A stretch of 64,000 nucleotides of DNA from JAUIJL01 sp965366625. Lineage in GTDB: Bacteria > Acidobacteriota > Thermoanaerobaculia > Multivoradales > J023. The stretch covers positions 20,515 to 84,514 of the forward strand of contig CBDUGP010000028.1 of NCBI GenBank assembly GCA_965366625.1, in the 5' to 3' direction. Position numbers and translations under genes: made by a program. A model generated the notes under the pieces. It searched no databases. It was not told the origin of the DNA and saw only the letters and a program-made list of their open reading frames with translations. This document shows positions 43,680 to 53,456 of this stretch, one piece after another; the first letter of the stretch is position 1, and each line of letters starts with the position of its first letter.

Positions 43680-46091
43680 ATGAAAGGACCACGGTTTCTG
43701 GCCATCGCAGCGCTGATTTTGATCAGCGTGAGCCCGGTTTTGGCCCAGGCAGGAAGTATCGACGGAAAAGTGACCCGTGACAACGGAAAAGGTGTTGGTG
43801 GTGTGACCGTCGTGCTCAGCGAGCTGGGCCGGGTGGATGTCACCGGCAACGGAGGCGAGTTTCGGTTCGTCGACGTGCCCGCGGGCAGTTACAACTTGAG
43901 CTTCTCCCTCGGCGACAACGCCGACTCGGCCACCGTTGACGTCGCGGCAGGTACCGCGTCTCGTGTGGACCAGGTCGTGGATTGGGACGTGAGCTTCGCT
44001 GAGACGATCACGGTTTATTCGGCGTCTCGTCGGCGCGAGCGGATCGTCGATGCCCCAGCTTCGGTCACCTTGGTGACCCAGGAGGATTTGGGCCGGGAAT
44101 CGGCCACCGGCCAGTTGGCCAAGGTGCTCGAATTCGCCCCGGGCGTTGAAGTCACTCAAAGCGGTGTTGCGGACTTCAATCTCAATACCCGCGGTTTCAA
44201 CAGCTCTTTGAATCGTCGCGTCCAGGTGCTCGTCGACGGCCGTGATCCGTCGGTGCCCTTCCTGGGCTCCACCGAATGGTCTTATCTGTCAAATATGGAC
44301 AATGCCGCCAGCGTCGAGTTGGTCCGCGGTCCGAGTTCCGCGCTCTACGGCGCCAACGCTTTCAACGGCGTGCTCAACATGGTCACCAAAGCGCCGCGGG
44401 ATATCGACGGTGGTCGGGGTAGCTTGTCCGGTGGCGAGCTTGCCTCCGTCCGTGGTGACTTCAGCCTGGGCACCGGCCTCGGCGAGAGCACCTTCTTGAA
44501 GCTCGCAGCGATGTACCAGGAAGGCGAAAGCTTTTATCGTTCCCGTGTCGGCCAGATTGAATACCCCGGCCTGCCTTTCGAGCTGGTGTCGGTCGAGAAC
44601 GAATACGACTGGACCAACTTCAGCGTTCGTTTGGACCAATATCTGCGCGACGAAAAGGACTTGCTCACCGGTGAATTCGGCCTGTTCGAAACCGACGCGA
44701 ACGGTGTCACGGTGACCGGTATCGGTCGTGTGGCGGTGCAGGAGAGCGAGCGCACCTTCTTGCGTTTGAATTACAGCACTCCGCGCTTGAATATCCTGGC
44801 GTACCAGAACAGCCGCGAGACTCCGGACCAAATCGCCTTGGCCTCCGGTGGACGGATCTTCCTCGACACCGAGAATTCCCATATCGAGATCCAAGGCAAC
44901 TACGATCTCAACGGCGGCAAAGTGCGGTTCGTGGGCGGTGCGTCCTATCGTGAGACCGAGATCGATACCGCCAACGACAGCGGCATTCAAACCTTGATCT
45001 TCCGTCCGGTGGAATCCGACGCGTCGGCGGTCTTCGGCCAGGTGGACTTCCTGGTGAGTGACAGCTTGAAGCTGGTGGTCGCGGCTCGTTACGACGAGAG
45101 TTCGTTGCACGACAGCCAGGTGTCGCCCAAAGCGGCGTTGGTTTGGAGCATCAACTCCAACCACACCATGCGCTTCTCCTACAACGAAGCCTTCCAGGTC
45201 GCCAACTACAGCGAATTCTTCCTCGACGCGCCGACGGCTCTGCCCACACCGGGTGGCCCGCTGCCGTCGATTAATCTGGGGGCTATCGAAGCGGGTCTCT
45301 GTGCTCCGTTCGGGATCAGCTGCGGTTTCGGAACGCCGACGGGCTTCCGGGCCTTAGGTAACGCCAACCTCGATCTCGAGGAAATCACCGCTTACGAAAT
45401 CGGCTATACCGGAATCTTTGGCAGCAAAGCCTTCCTGACGGTGGACTACTACCAAAACGAGCTCGAAAACTTCATCACCGACCTGTCGGTGAATCCTTTT
45501 GGCTCGATCAATCCGGATTTCGGACCCTACCGAGCTCCGGCCAACCATCCGGCACCGGACCTTCTGGTGTCGACCCTGGCCGGCGCCTTGGGCCCGAGCC
45601 TCTTCCCGTTCTTGTCGAACAACGTCGATGGCTCACCGATCTTCGCGTTGGTGTCCTACACCAACGCGGGCAGCGTAGACACCGAAGGCATCGACATGGG
45701 TCTCAACTACTACATCACCCCCGAGTGGTTATTCGACTTCACCTACTCGTGGTTTGATTTCAAGATCACCGATTTGGCCGGCGCCCGGGAGTCGGAGCTG
45801 CTGCCCAACGCGCCGGAGAATAAATACAGCCTCGGCATCACTTACAACGCTGCCGATTGGGGCTTCTCCTTGAAGTATCGCTGGACCGAGGGCTTCCTTT
45901 GGGCCGCCGGTTCGTTCAACGGCGCGGTTGAGGATTACGACCTCGTGAATCTCAATGCTCACTACCAGATCAACGATCGGATTCGTCTGGGTCTGAACGT
46001 CTCGAATCTCTTCGATGACGAGCATTACCAGAGCTTCGGCGGCGATCTGCTCGGTCGTCGGGCCCTCGGTTCGATCACTTTCAACTGGTGA
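43680..46091 (+). CDS. TonB-dependent receptor with carboxypeptidase-regulatory-like N-terminus
   Basis: 803 residues. Starts at ATG 43680 (AGGAGG 4 bases before), directly giving a signal peptide (FLAIAALILISVSPVLAQA); an in-frame upstream start would bury it. Then a CarboxypepD_reg-like domain (GSIDGKVTRDNGKGVGGVTV), a TonB-box-like VSFAETITVYSA, a plug (about 115-230: DAPASVTLVTQEDLG, VELVRGPSSALYGANAFNGV), and an outer-membrane barrel of beta strands ending in aromatic Trp (ALGSITFNW). It imports a ligand, such as an iron chelate or an oligosaccharide, using TonB energy. Followed by a strong intrinsic terminator. Confidence 0.95.
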   Translation: MKGPRFLAIAALILISVSPVLAQAGSIDGKVTRDNGKGVGGVTVVLSELGRVDVTGNGGEFRFVDVPAGSYNLSFSLGDNADSATVDVAAGTASRVDQVVDWDVSFAETITVYSASRRRERIVDAPASVTLVTQEDLGRESATGQLAKVLEFAPGVEVTQSGVADFNLNTRGFNSSLNRRVQVLVDGRDPSVPFLGSTEWSYLSNMDNAASVELVRGPSSALYGANAFNGVLNMVTKAPRDIDGGRGSLSGGELASVRGDFSLGTGLGESTFLKLAAMYQEGESFYRSRVGQIEYPGLPFELVSVENEYDWTNFSVRLDQYLRDEKDLLTGEFGLFETDANGVTVTGIGRVAVQESERTFLRLNYSTPRLNILAYQNSRETPDQIALASGGRIFLDTENSHIEIQGNYDLNGGKVRFVGGASYRETEIDTANDSGIQTLIFRPVESDASAVFGQVDFLVSDSLKLVVAARYDESSLHDSQVSPKAALVWSINSNHTMRFSYNEAFQVANYSEFFLDAPTALPTPGGPLPSINLGAIEAGLCAPFGISCGFGTPTGFRALGNANLDLEEITAYEIGYTGIFGSKAFLTVDYYQNELENFITDLSVNPFGSINPDFGPYRAPANHPAPDLLVSTLAGALGPSLFPFLSNNVDGSPIFALVSYTNAGSVDTEGIDMGLNYYITPEWLFDFTYSWFDFKITDLAGARESELLPNAPENKYSLGITYNAADWGFSLKYRWTEGFLWAAGSFNGAVEDYDLVNLNAHYQINDRIRLGLNVSNLFDDEHYQSFGGDLLGRRALGSITFNW

Positions 46092-46123
46092 TCCATTCGG
46101 CCTGAATGGCCCTTCGTTTCGCA

Positions 46124-46156
46124 AAAAGCCCCTCTCCGGAGGGGCTTTTGTTTTTT
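46124..46156 (+). terminator. Rho-independent terminator of the TonB receptor gene
   Basis: An 11-bp stem AAAAGCCCCTC / GAGGGGCTTTT with a 4-base loop, followed by GTTTTTT. 32 bp after the stop codon. The best textbook terminator in the window. Confidence 0.93.
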
Positions 46157-46335
46157 AGCAGCGCAGGGCCACGCGTTGTGCTCGTGCCCGGCCCTCGGGT
46201 CATCGGAAATGCACGAGACGGGGGCGGGCCGGACGCCTGTGCGCGGCGCTTCGAACCCTGCCTTATCGGCGTACGTATATAGAGCTACACTTCGAAGCCA
46301 TCTCCGTTTCGGTGCTCATACATCAGGAGACCACC

Positions 46336-47652
46336 ATGTCTGGACGTCCCGTTCGCCTGTCGTTTCGATCCGTCGCTCTAACGATCTCGACCCTAACGAT
46401 CTCGACCCTGCTGCTCTCGGCTACCGTGGCGCCGGCCGAGCAGTGGTCCCAATTCCGAGGCCCGAATCGAGACGGTCAGATCACCATGTTCGAGGTGCCG
46501 TCTAAGTGGCCCGATACCCCAAAGACCGTGTGGAAGGTCGAGGTGGGAGAGGGGCAAGCTTCGCCGGTGGTTTACGACGGCAAGATCTACCTCATGGCCC
46601 GTCAGGGGGAGGAAGAGGTTGCCATGGCACTCAGCCTGGACTCGGGAAAGGTGCTGTGGAAGCAGGGATTCCCCACCCCGTATACGGCCCATCAAGCGGC
46701 CATGAAATTCGGCAAAGGCCCGCGCTCTACGCCGATCGTGGCCGACGGGGTGGCCTGTTTTCTCGGTGTTGACGCCCGATTCTCCTGCCACGACGCGGGC
46801 AGCGGCAAGGTGCTCTGGGTGCGAGACTTCTCCGACAAATCCGATATCGCCGAGACCTTCTGTGGCTCGTCCATGACGCCCTTGGTGCGAGCCGGCGTCA
46901 TCTTCGTACACCTGGGAGACGATCGAGCCGGGCGGTTGTTCGCTGCCGATCTACGCACCGGTGAGGAGAAGTGGGGTTGGGAAGGCCAGGGCCCCGGTTA
47001 CGCCTCACCGATGATGTTGGAAATTGAAGGGGTACGTCAATTGGTGACCCTGGCCGCCACTCATTTGCTGAGCTTCGACCCACAGACGGGTGAATTGTTG
47101 TGGGAACGGCCCTATCCCGACAAATGGAAAGAGAATATTCCGTCGCCGTTGGTGGTGGGTCAGAGGATTTTGATTTCGGATTTCGAGAACGGCACCCTCT
47201 CGCTGTGGCCGAGAAAGACCGAGAAGGGCTGGGTGGTCGAAGACCATTGGCACAACAAAGAGTTGACCTTGAGAATGGCGTCACCCGTGACCGACGGCGA
47301 GCGGGTCTACGGATTTTCCAATCGCCGCAAGGGCCAGCTCTTTGCCCTCGATCCGGCCACCGGCGAGGTCATTTGGCAGGACGAGGGGCGGGGCGGTGAG
47401 AACGCCGTCTTGGCCATGTCCGGTGGTTGGTTGTTCGTCTCGAATACTGAAGCCGAGCTCAAGATCGCGAAATGGGAGAACGGCTCGCTCAAAGAGGTCC
47501 GCACTTACGAGATCGCCGACAGTCCGGTTTGGGCTCAACCGGCCTGGGTGAAAGACGGCCTATTGGTGAAAGACGAACGCCACCTGACCCGGCTGGCGCT
47601 CGTCGAAGAGGCGCCCAAGGCCGCCGCGAAGCAAGAGAAAGAAGGGCCTTGA
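46336..47652 (+). CDS. Secreted PQQ-type beta-propeller protein
   Basis: 438 residues. Starts at ATG 46336 with AGGAGA 6 bases before, giving a signal peptide (SVALTISTLTISTLLLSATV). An eight-blade PQQ-like propeller follows: WSQFRGPNRDG, DGKIYLMARQGEEEVAMALSL, GVACFLGVDARFSCHDAGSGKVLW, LFALDPATGEVIW. Family members of this length (BamB/ PQQ_2-like) are periplasmic scaffolds or enzymes; no PQQ-ligand or catalytic acid was assigned, so an enzyme role is not claimed. It starts 180 bp after the terminator and is probably its own unit. Confidence 0.88.
   Translation: MSGRPVRLSFRSVALTISTLTISTLLLSATVAPAEQWSQFRGPNRDGQITMFEVPSKWPDTPKTVWKVEVGEGQASPVVYDGKIYLMARQGEEEVAMALSLDSGKVLWKQGFPTPYTAHQAAMKFGKGPRSTPIVADGVACFLGVDARFSCHDAGSGKVLWVRDFSDKSDIAETFCGSSMTPLVRAGVIFVHLGDDRAGRLFAADLRTGEEKWGWEGQGPGYASPMMLEIEGVRQLVTLAATHLLSFDPQTGELLWERPYPDKWKENIPSPLVVGQRILISDFENGTLSLWPRKTEKGWVVEDHWHNKELTLRMASPVTDGERVYGFSNRRKGQLFALDPATGEVIWQDEGRGGENAVLAMSGGWLFVSNTEAELKIAKWENGSLKEVRTYEIADSPVWAQPAWVKDGLLVKDERHLTRLALVEEAPKAAAKQEKEGP
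46381..46410 (+). repeat. 15-bp tandem repeat x2 in a signal peptide
   Basis: ACGATCTCGACCCTA repeated once, lengthening the hydrophobic core by TISTL. In frame and inside the signal sequence of the propeller protein. Confidence 0.88.
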
Positions 47653-47889
47653 TCAGAGCGTCTTGCTAGCTAGGGCCCATCCAGTTTGGCCTTTTCGAGG
47701 ATCTAGAAGCGCGGCGCGCCGAGCACGGACAGCGAGCGTGTCTGAGTGATACAACATATGAATCGGCTTAATGTCTTGCACATCAGCAATTTGCAACGGT
47801 ACTGCAGCGGTGGCGCGAGTTCGGAGCGACGCGCGCAGGGCGCCGCGCCGCCCACCGAGATTCCATTTCTGGCGAGCCCTCGCTAGGCG

Positions 47890-48465
47890 TCAGCCGCGAA
47901 GCTCTCGGGTCAGCCAGGCTCTCGCCCTGGCCCAGTCGCGGCTGACGGTGGCGTCGCCGACCTGCAGCACCTCGGCGGTTTCTCGGATGTTGAGACCGCC
48001 GAAAATTCGTAGTTCCACCAGCTTGCTCAGGCGTTCGTCGAGCTGTGACAAACGGCGCAAGGCATCGTCCACGGCGATCAGGTCGATCAAACGGGGTGTG
48101 GTGGCCCCTAGGTGTCCCTCAATCGTGATGGGCTCTGAGCCTCCGCCCCTTTTTTCGGCTTGGCGAGACCGAGCGTGATCGACCAAGATCCGCCGCATGG
48201 TTTTGGCGGCAAAGGCGAAGAAGTGGGCGCGATTACGCCAATGCACCACTTCCCGATCCATCAGACGCATATAACACTCGTTGATCAGCGCCGTTGGCTG
48301 AAGGGTGTGATTCGGTCGCTCCTCGCGCATGTAGGCCTTGGCGATCTTGTGCAGCTCGTCGGCCACCTGGGGCAAAAGCTCGTTTAAAGCCCCGACTTCA
48401 CCTCGATTCCAGGCAGCCAATAGCTCGGTAAGCGGACGTTCTTCCATAACTCTGAAATCTATCAT
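47890..48465 (-). CDS. ECF-type RNA polymerase sigma factor, kinase-coupled
   Basis: 191 residues. Region 2: LLPQVADELHKIAKAYMREE, then LINECYMRLMDREVVHWRNRAHFFAFAAKTMRRILVDHARSR; region 4: LVELRIFGGLNIRETAEVLQVGDATVSRDWARARAWL. This is the Sigma70-ECF type that is common with Ser/Thr kinases in Acidobacteriota and Planctomycetota. Start at ATG 48465, whose ATGA overlaps the TGA stop of the upstream kinase gene; an ATG at 48447 is an alternative. Direct coupling suggests that the kinase phosphorylates the sigma factor or its partner; no anti-sigma gene is next to it. Confidence 0.93.
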   Translation of the reverse strand: MIDFRVMEERPLTELLAAWNRGEVGALNELLPQVADELHKIAKAYMREERPNHTLQPTALINECYMRLMDREVVHWRNRAHFFAFAAKTMRRILVDHARSRQAEKRGGGSEPITIEGHLGATTPRLIDLIAVDDALRRLSQLDERLSKLVELRIFGGLNIRETAEVLQVGDATVSRDWARARAWLTRELRG

Positions 48466-51368
48466 TGAGAATCGGACGGCCCTTGCTTCTTTCCACTGGT
48501 GGAACGGATGCTTTCGGCGGCGGTGATCCACGCCTCGGCAGTGGGTGCTTTTTGGTGAAGAATCGCCAGCGCTTGCTGCGCTTCGTCGGCGGCCGTGGCG
48601 TGGTCCCCGAGTTCGGAGTGAAGGAAGGCCAAGCGAATCAGGACCTTGGCCACGTCCGGGTGGGAGTCCCCGAGGGCTTTGCGCATGACGCCGACCGCTT
48701 CCTGGTGGGTGATCGCGGCGCCCGTCAGATCTCCTTGCTCCTGCTGTAAAGCCGCGAAATTGGTCAATGCGGCCGCAAGATTCGGGCTTTGATCCGAACT
48801 TTGGCGCAAGATCTCGACGGCCTGCCGAAAGAGAGTCAGCGCCGTTTCGAGGTCTCCCCGCTGCTGGATGATCTCCGCAAGATTACAGAGCACGGCGCCA
48901 ACCTGTGGGTGTTTCGGGCCCAGCTCCTGCCGGGAGATGGATAGAGCTCGCTCAAATAATCCCTTCGCCTGGTCCAGCTTGCCCGTGAGCGCGAGCACTT
49001 GGGCGAGGTTGTTGAGGGTGTTGGCGGTTTCGGCGTGGTTCGGCCCCAAGGTCCGCTGTTGAATTTCCAGCGCCTTGCGGTAATGGTCCTCTGCGGCTTC
49101 GAAGTCTTCCCGTTGGGTTTCAACCGACGCCAAGTTGTTGAGCGTGATCGCGACCTTGGGGTGGGCGGTGCCCAGGGATTCGCGATACATCGCCAAGGCT
49201 TGAGAGAGCAGCTCCTCCGCTTGGTCGAGGTCACCCCGTTGGGAACTCAACAATCCCCTATTTGCCAGGGTGGTGGCCAGCTGGGGATGAAACTCGTCGA
49301 AAAGGCGACGTTGGATAGCTTCGGCTTCCCGGTAAAGACGGTCGGCTCGATCGAAGTCCGCACGTTCTGCGGCCAACCAGGCTGAGTTGTTCAGGCAAAG
49401 GGCTATTCCGGCTGCGGCCGGAGCTCGACGATAAAAGGCCAGGGCTTGGTCGAAGAGAATCAGGGCTCCCTCGAAATCACCCCGGTCTTGTAGCAGGGTC
49501 GCATGACGATCCAAGATTTTGGCCTTCAGCTCTTCATGTCCTGTGGGTTGAACGAGCCTCTCAGCGGTGGTGAACTCAGTTTCTGCCCGGTCGAAACGTC
49601 CCTGTTTTGCCGCCAAATCCCCGAGATAAAGGTGGACTTCAGCGATGGCCGAGTTGTTGGGCTCAGGAGCCCGTCGGCGAATGTCCAAGGCTCGGAGAAA
49701 CAGGGGCTCCGCCTGCTCGTACCGACCTGTGAGGCTGAGCACCTCGGCCAAGCGGAGGGAGGCCTCTGCCTCGCCCTCTCCGCCGTCCGAGTGGCGCTGG
49801 AGCAGTCCCAGGGATCTGCGGAGCAGGTCTGCCGCTTCTTCGTAGAGGCCGAGGCCCGCCAGGGACTGCCCCATGGTCAGCATCAAAGAGCCGCGCACGG
49901 CCGGCTCGGAAGCGAGATCGGTTTCGATCTGCACGATGCCCCTCTCCAGCAATCGCTGGGCTGTCACGGTTTCCCCTTGGGCGCGGGTGGGGTCGGGAAT
50001 AGCGAACAGCTCCACCAGAAAGTCGGAAACGGCGGTGGCCCGATTGCGCTCCGAAACCACTCGATCCCGCTCGTCGAGCAGCTGTCGGCTCTGGATCCAC
50101 AGCAGGCTGATCAAGATCAGCAACGCGCCCAGAATGCCCGCTCCCAATGCCATCGCCATCTGATGCCGCCCGACGAACTTCCGGGTCCGATAGGTCATGG
50201 AGTCGGCCCGCGCCCGGACCGGAAGCCCCTTTTTCAACCGCTCCAGGTCGTCGGCAAACGCTTCGGCCGACGCATACCGGTCCTCGGGCTGCTCGGCGAG
50301 CGCCATGAGGATGATGTTGTCCAAGTCGCCCTGAAGGGCCTTTCGCAGGGCGGCGGGCGTCGTGCCTCGGTTGGCGCAAATCTCTTCCAAATCTCCCGTC
50401 TCCTCGCTCCGAGTGGAAGTGAGCCGCTGGGAGGGCCGCAACACTCGACGATGTCGAATTTGCTCGGCCGGAGATACGTCCGGTTGAAGACGGTAAGGAA
50501 GGTCGCCGCACAGCAGTAGGTGCAGCAACATACCCAGAGAATAAATGTCGCCGGCGGTGGTGGTGGTCCGCCCCAGGATTTGCTCAGGGCTGGCGTATTG
50601 GGGGGTCATCGGCCTCGATCGAAGGTCGGTGACCGAGATCTGCGCGCCGTTTTCGACCAGCAGCTTGGCGATCCCGAAATCTAAGAGCTTGGGCAAGCCG
50701 TCGTCGGAAATTAGGATGTTGCTCGGTTTCAGATCGCGATGGATCACCAGGTTTTGGTGGGCGAAGTGAACTGCCTTGCAGATACATTGGAAAAGAGCAA
50801 GACGCTCCGAAACAGATAGTCTACGAGCATCGCAGTAACGATCGATGGGCGAGCCTTCGACTTTTTCCATCACCAAATAAGGCCTGCCGTCGTGCGTGCT
50901 GCCGCCGTCCAACAGGTGGGCGATGTGGGGATGGGCCAGGCGCGCCAGAATGCGCCGCTCCGTGGCGAAGCGTTGGATGAGCGCGTCGGTATCCAAACCC
51001 CGCTTCAGCACTTTGACGGCTACTAGCTCGTCGTGAAGGCCGTCGGCTCTGCGGGCCGAGAACACTTGACCCATGCCGCCGCTGCCCAGGGATTCCAGTA
51101 GCTCGTATCGGTCTATCTGGGGTTTGGGCAAGGCTTCAGGCAAGGCGGAGCGCAGATCGACCCAAGGTTCCCGCATCAAGCTGTCATCTTCGCCGTGAGC
51201 CTCCAACAACGACTCGATCTCCCGACGTAGAGTCGAATCGTCGCCGCATTGCTCATCGAGAAGGGACACTCGGGCCGCGGGATCGAGGGGTAAGGCGCGA
51301 TCGAAGATTTCCCACTGGCGCTGCCAGCGTTCCGGATCGTTCTCTGCTTTAAGCCGACGTTCCACCAT
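48462..51368 (-). CDS. Ser/Thr protein kinase with TPR repeats, upstream of ECF sigma (kinase 4)
   Basis: 968 residues. A helical N-terminus (about 1-85: WEIFDRALPLDPAARVSLLDEQ) resembles the regions seen next to ECF-associated kinases. Kinase domain (about 90-385): GSGGMGQVF, VAVKVLK, VIHRDLKPSNILI, LDFGIAKLL, YASPEQI. Membrane segment (MALGAGILGALLILISLLWI, about 408-430) and about 14 TPR-like repeats (EAADLLRRSLGLLQRH, AEPLFLRALDIRRRAP, NLASVETQREDFEAAEDHYRKAL). Overlaps the sigma-factor start by ATGA, so the two proteins are made together. Diverges from the secreted protein gene at 51469. Confidence 0.94.
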   Translation of the reverse strand: MVERRLKAENDPERWQRQWEIFDRALPLDPAARVSLLDEQCGDDSTLRREIESLLEAHGEDDSLMREPWVDLRSALPEALPKPQIDRYELLESLGSGGMGQVFSARRADGLHDELVAVKVLKRGLDTDALIQRFATERRILARLAHPHIAHLLDGGSTHDGRPYLVMEKVEGSPIDRYCDARRLSVSERLALFQCICKAVHFAHQNLVIHRDLKPSNILISDDGLPKLLDFGIAKLLVENGAQISVTDLRSRPMTPQYASPEQILGRTTTTAGDIYSLGMLLHLLLCGDLPYRLQPDVSPAEQIRHRRVLRPSQRLTSTRSEETGDLEEICANRGTTPAALRKALQGDLDNIILMALAEQPEDRYASAEAFADDLERLKKGLPVRARADSMTYRTRKFVGRHQMAMALGAGILGALLILISLLWIQSRQLLDERDRVVSERNRATAVSDFLVELFAIPDPTRAQGETVTAQRLLERGIVQIETDLASEPAVRGSLMLTMGQSLAGLGLYEEAADLLRRSLGLLQRHSDGGEGEAEASLRLAEVLSLTGRYEQAEPLFLRALDIRRRAPEPNNSAIAEVHLYLGDLAAKQGRFDRAETEFTTAERLVQPTGHEELKAKILDRHATLLQDRGDFEGALILFDQALAFYRRAPAAAGIALCLNNSAWLAAERADFDRADRLYREAEAIQRRLFDEFHPQLATTLANRGLLSSQRGDLDQAEELLSQALAMYRESLGTAHPKVAITLNNLASVETQREDFEAAEDHYRKALEIQQRTLGPNHAETANTLNNLAQVLALTGKLDQAKGLFERALSISRQELGPKHPQVGAVLCNLAEIIQQRGDLETALTLFRQAVEILRQSSDQSPNLAAALTNFAALQQEQGDLTGAAITHQEAVGVMRKALGDSHPDVAKVLIRLAFLHSELGDHATAADEAQQALAILHQKAPTAEAWITAAESIRSTSGKKQGPSDSQ

Positions 51369-51468
51369 GTGAGCTTCCTAGAAGAAATCGAACTAAGTAT
51401 TTTGAGGCAACCCAAAGACTTTTTTCGCCGTGTGGGGTGGATCGAATGTCTATGAAGGAGCTATATCC

Positions 51469-53136
51469 ATGATTCCGTTCAAACTTCTCTCGAAATCGTT
51501 GGTGTTGTCGGCGCTCTGCATGTCGGTACCGGCCGCACCCTCCCTTGCTGAAACCGCTGTCTACTTAATCTACCCCGAATCTTGGTGCGGATCCGCCGAA
51601 GTCGAGCCCCTCCACTTCACATTTCCTCAGCTTGGGGTGGGGCCGGTGGCCACAATTGACGGCCCCAGCCATGGCCGAATCTACATCCATCCCGACTCCG
51701 ATCGAGGGGGCTATTATTTGCCCGCATGCGACGGGTTGACCGTGTTAGGGTTCGACTATTTCCATGTGACGGGTTCTAACGGCGAGCTGATCCACGGCAC
51801 CATCTTGTTGGGCAACGGCTTGCCGGAGGAGGTCCGGGCTGAGGAAAACGCGGCCGGGGGTGTCCTCGGCCAGGAGTGGTCGCTGCAATCGCCGGGCTCC
51901 GGGTTAGAAATCGTTGAATGGACAGGAGGCGCGATTCTGGAAGGAACCCATGGATTTCGAGTGGCATCAGGTCAGATCGAGGATGCCTATCTCATGTTCG
52001 GGTTCTCGGGTGGTTTAAACATGTTCCAGCCGCCCGATCACGAAGGGGGTGGCAACAACGGTGTTGAGACGGAAATCACCCTTCGTCCTCCCACGCTGCC
52101 TCCTCCTAATTCGGGCTATGAGGCCATCCTGGAATCGGTGATTTACGCCACGGGTCGGTTCGATGGCACGGCTCCGGAGTCGTTGTTGCGGCTGAGAGCG
52201 CAGCATGGCCTGTGGGAGATTCGTGCGGAAGCAGCGGCCGTCGGCGGTGTCTTCGGCATGAGCCAGGGATTTGAAACCACCATAGCGACGGAGTGGTGCC
52301 CCTTGGTGGCCAATCAGGCCAATGAGATCGTGCTCCGCCGCCTCCATGGGCTCGACGGCAATCAGGACCTCATGACCTTGTCGGTCACAAGTGCAGCAGA
52401 AGGAAATTGCTCGGACACCCAACAGGGCTTTATCAGCGCCCGCACCCAAGGGCCCGAGCACAGATTCGGCACCCTGGATGTCCTGGGCGGGCCGGGCTTT
52501 GACTTCGATGAGGTCAGCGTGGAGACGATGCGTCACGAGCCGGATCTCGCCTCGATAATGCTGGACGGTTTCGAGACCAGTCAGACTTGGAGCCCGGCTT
52601 GGCAAGCTGTGCGTCCCGATCTGTTGTCGGTCGAGTCGGGAGCCGCGAATACCGGTTCTTTCGGTTTGCGCGTCCAACCCGAGCCGGCGAGCCCGGCCTA
52701 TCTCCATCGAGCGTTGACAGAGCCCGTTTCCGAGCTCGCCTGTCGATTCAGCCTCGACGCCGACTTTTCCGCTCGAGTCGGTGAGCCGAAAATCAGAATT
52801 TTCACGGCCCGGTCGAGCCAAGGGCGAGAGATCAAGTTTTGGGTCCGACGATCTTCGGGGAGATATCAGCTCCAGGCGATCAGCGGCACCCAAGCCTCCC
52901 CTTGGGTACCCGTTTCGCGCTTTCCGGCTACTCTCGACTTCCGCTGGTCGGCGGGCGTGTTGGATTTCTGGTTGCAGAGTTGCGAGGTCGGCGGGTCCAA
53001 TTGCGAGTCGGGACATCGGACTGGGGTCCCAAGTCCGAGGCTGATTACGGATTTCCAACTCGGCGCCGAAACGACGAGCCAATCGGTCAGCGGTGGGGTG
53101 AGCTTCGACAATATGCAATGTTTGGTTCCGAAATAG
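51469..53136 (+). CDS. Unrecognised secreted protein with Ig-like and jelly-roll-like parts
   Basis: 555 residues. ATG 51469 follows GAAGGAG by 8 bases and gives a signal peptide (LLSKSLVLSALCMSVPAAPSLA). Residues about 20-115 read as a cadherin/Ig-like repeat (IDGPSHGRIYIHPDSDRGGYY with the HG motif and FDYFHVTGSNGE). Two beta-rich domains follow. The last about 190 residues begin with LDGFETSQTW and end in VSFDNMQCLVPK, a layout like concanavalin-type or jelly-roll carbohydrate-binding modules. No catalytic site identified. Probably outside the cell. Codon use and GC are like the neighbours. Confidence 0.75.
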   Translation: MIPFKLLSKSLVLSALCMSVPAAPSLAETAVYLIYPESWCGSAEVEPLHFTFPQLGVGPVATIDGPSHGRIYIHPDSDRGGYYLPACDGLTVLGFDYFHVTGSNGELIHGTILLGNGLPEEVRAEENAAGGVLGQEWSLQSPGSGLEIVEWTGGAILEGTHGFRVASGQIEDAYLMFGFSGGLNMFQPPDHEGGGNNGVETEITLRPPTLPPPNSGYEAILESVIYATGRFDGTAPESLLRLRAQHGLWEIRAEAAAVGGVFGMSQGFETTIATEWCPLVANQANEIVLRRLHGLDGNQDLMTLSVTSAAEGNCSDTQQGFISARTQGPEHRFGTLDVLGGPGFDFDEVSVETMRHEPDLASIMLDGFETSQTWSPAWQAVRPDLLSVESGAANTGSFGLRVQPEPASPAYLHRALTEPVSELACRFSLDADFSARVGEPKIRIFTARSSQGREIKFWVRRSSGRYQLQAISGTQASPWVPVSRFPATLDFRWSAGVLDFWLQSCEVGGSNCESGHRTGVPSPRLITDFQLGAETTSQSVSGGVSFDNMQCLVPK

Positions 53137-53171
53137 GCGCCTCCAAGCTTCATGCTCCTGGGCCCCGGGCT

Positions 53172-53353
53172 CCTAGCAGGCTGTGGTGAAAGTCTCATCG
53201 CGCTGCGAGCGCGCCTGCGCGGCCCGGCCTTTTCCGCCGACTCTTCGTTGGAAAACCTCGACGATTCTCGAATCGCCTGCGGTTTTCACGCCTCGATTCG
53301 ACGAAAAATTCGCTGCTCTCGCCGGCGCGAGACTTCCGCCACAGCCTGCTAGG
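53172..53353. mobile_element. 182-bp inverted-repeat-bounded element (MITE-like)
   Basis: The ends are imperfect 25-bp inverted repeats: CCTAGCAGGCTGTGG at 53172 onward, and its inverse ending CAGCCTGCTAGG at 53353; 23 of 25 positions match. The interior has no coding capacity. A possible target duplication is CTAG at the two tips. The sequence resembles transposon ends, but the parent transposase is not in this window. It lies in the 320-bp gap between secreted-protein genes, with the rest of the gap featureless. Confidence 0.72.
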
Positions 53354-53456
53354 CGTCGGGTTCGGTGAGAATGAGCACAAAAATTTGAGGGAGTTTCATT
53401 CGGATTCCGCCGTGTGGGTTGTGTACTAAATACCCAACCCACCGAAAGGAGTCGAC

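Noticed and set aside
47653..47889. GC-rich gap with GCTAGGCGTC, shared with the right flank of the 53172 element
   Set aside because: Only ten bases match and no inverted partner end was found, so I do not call an element here.
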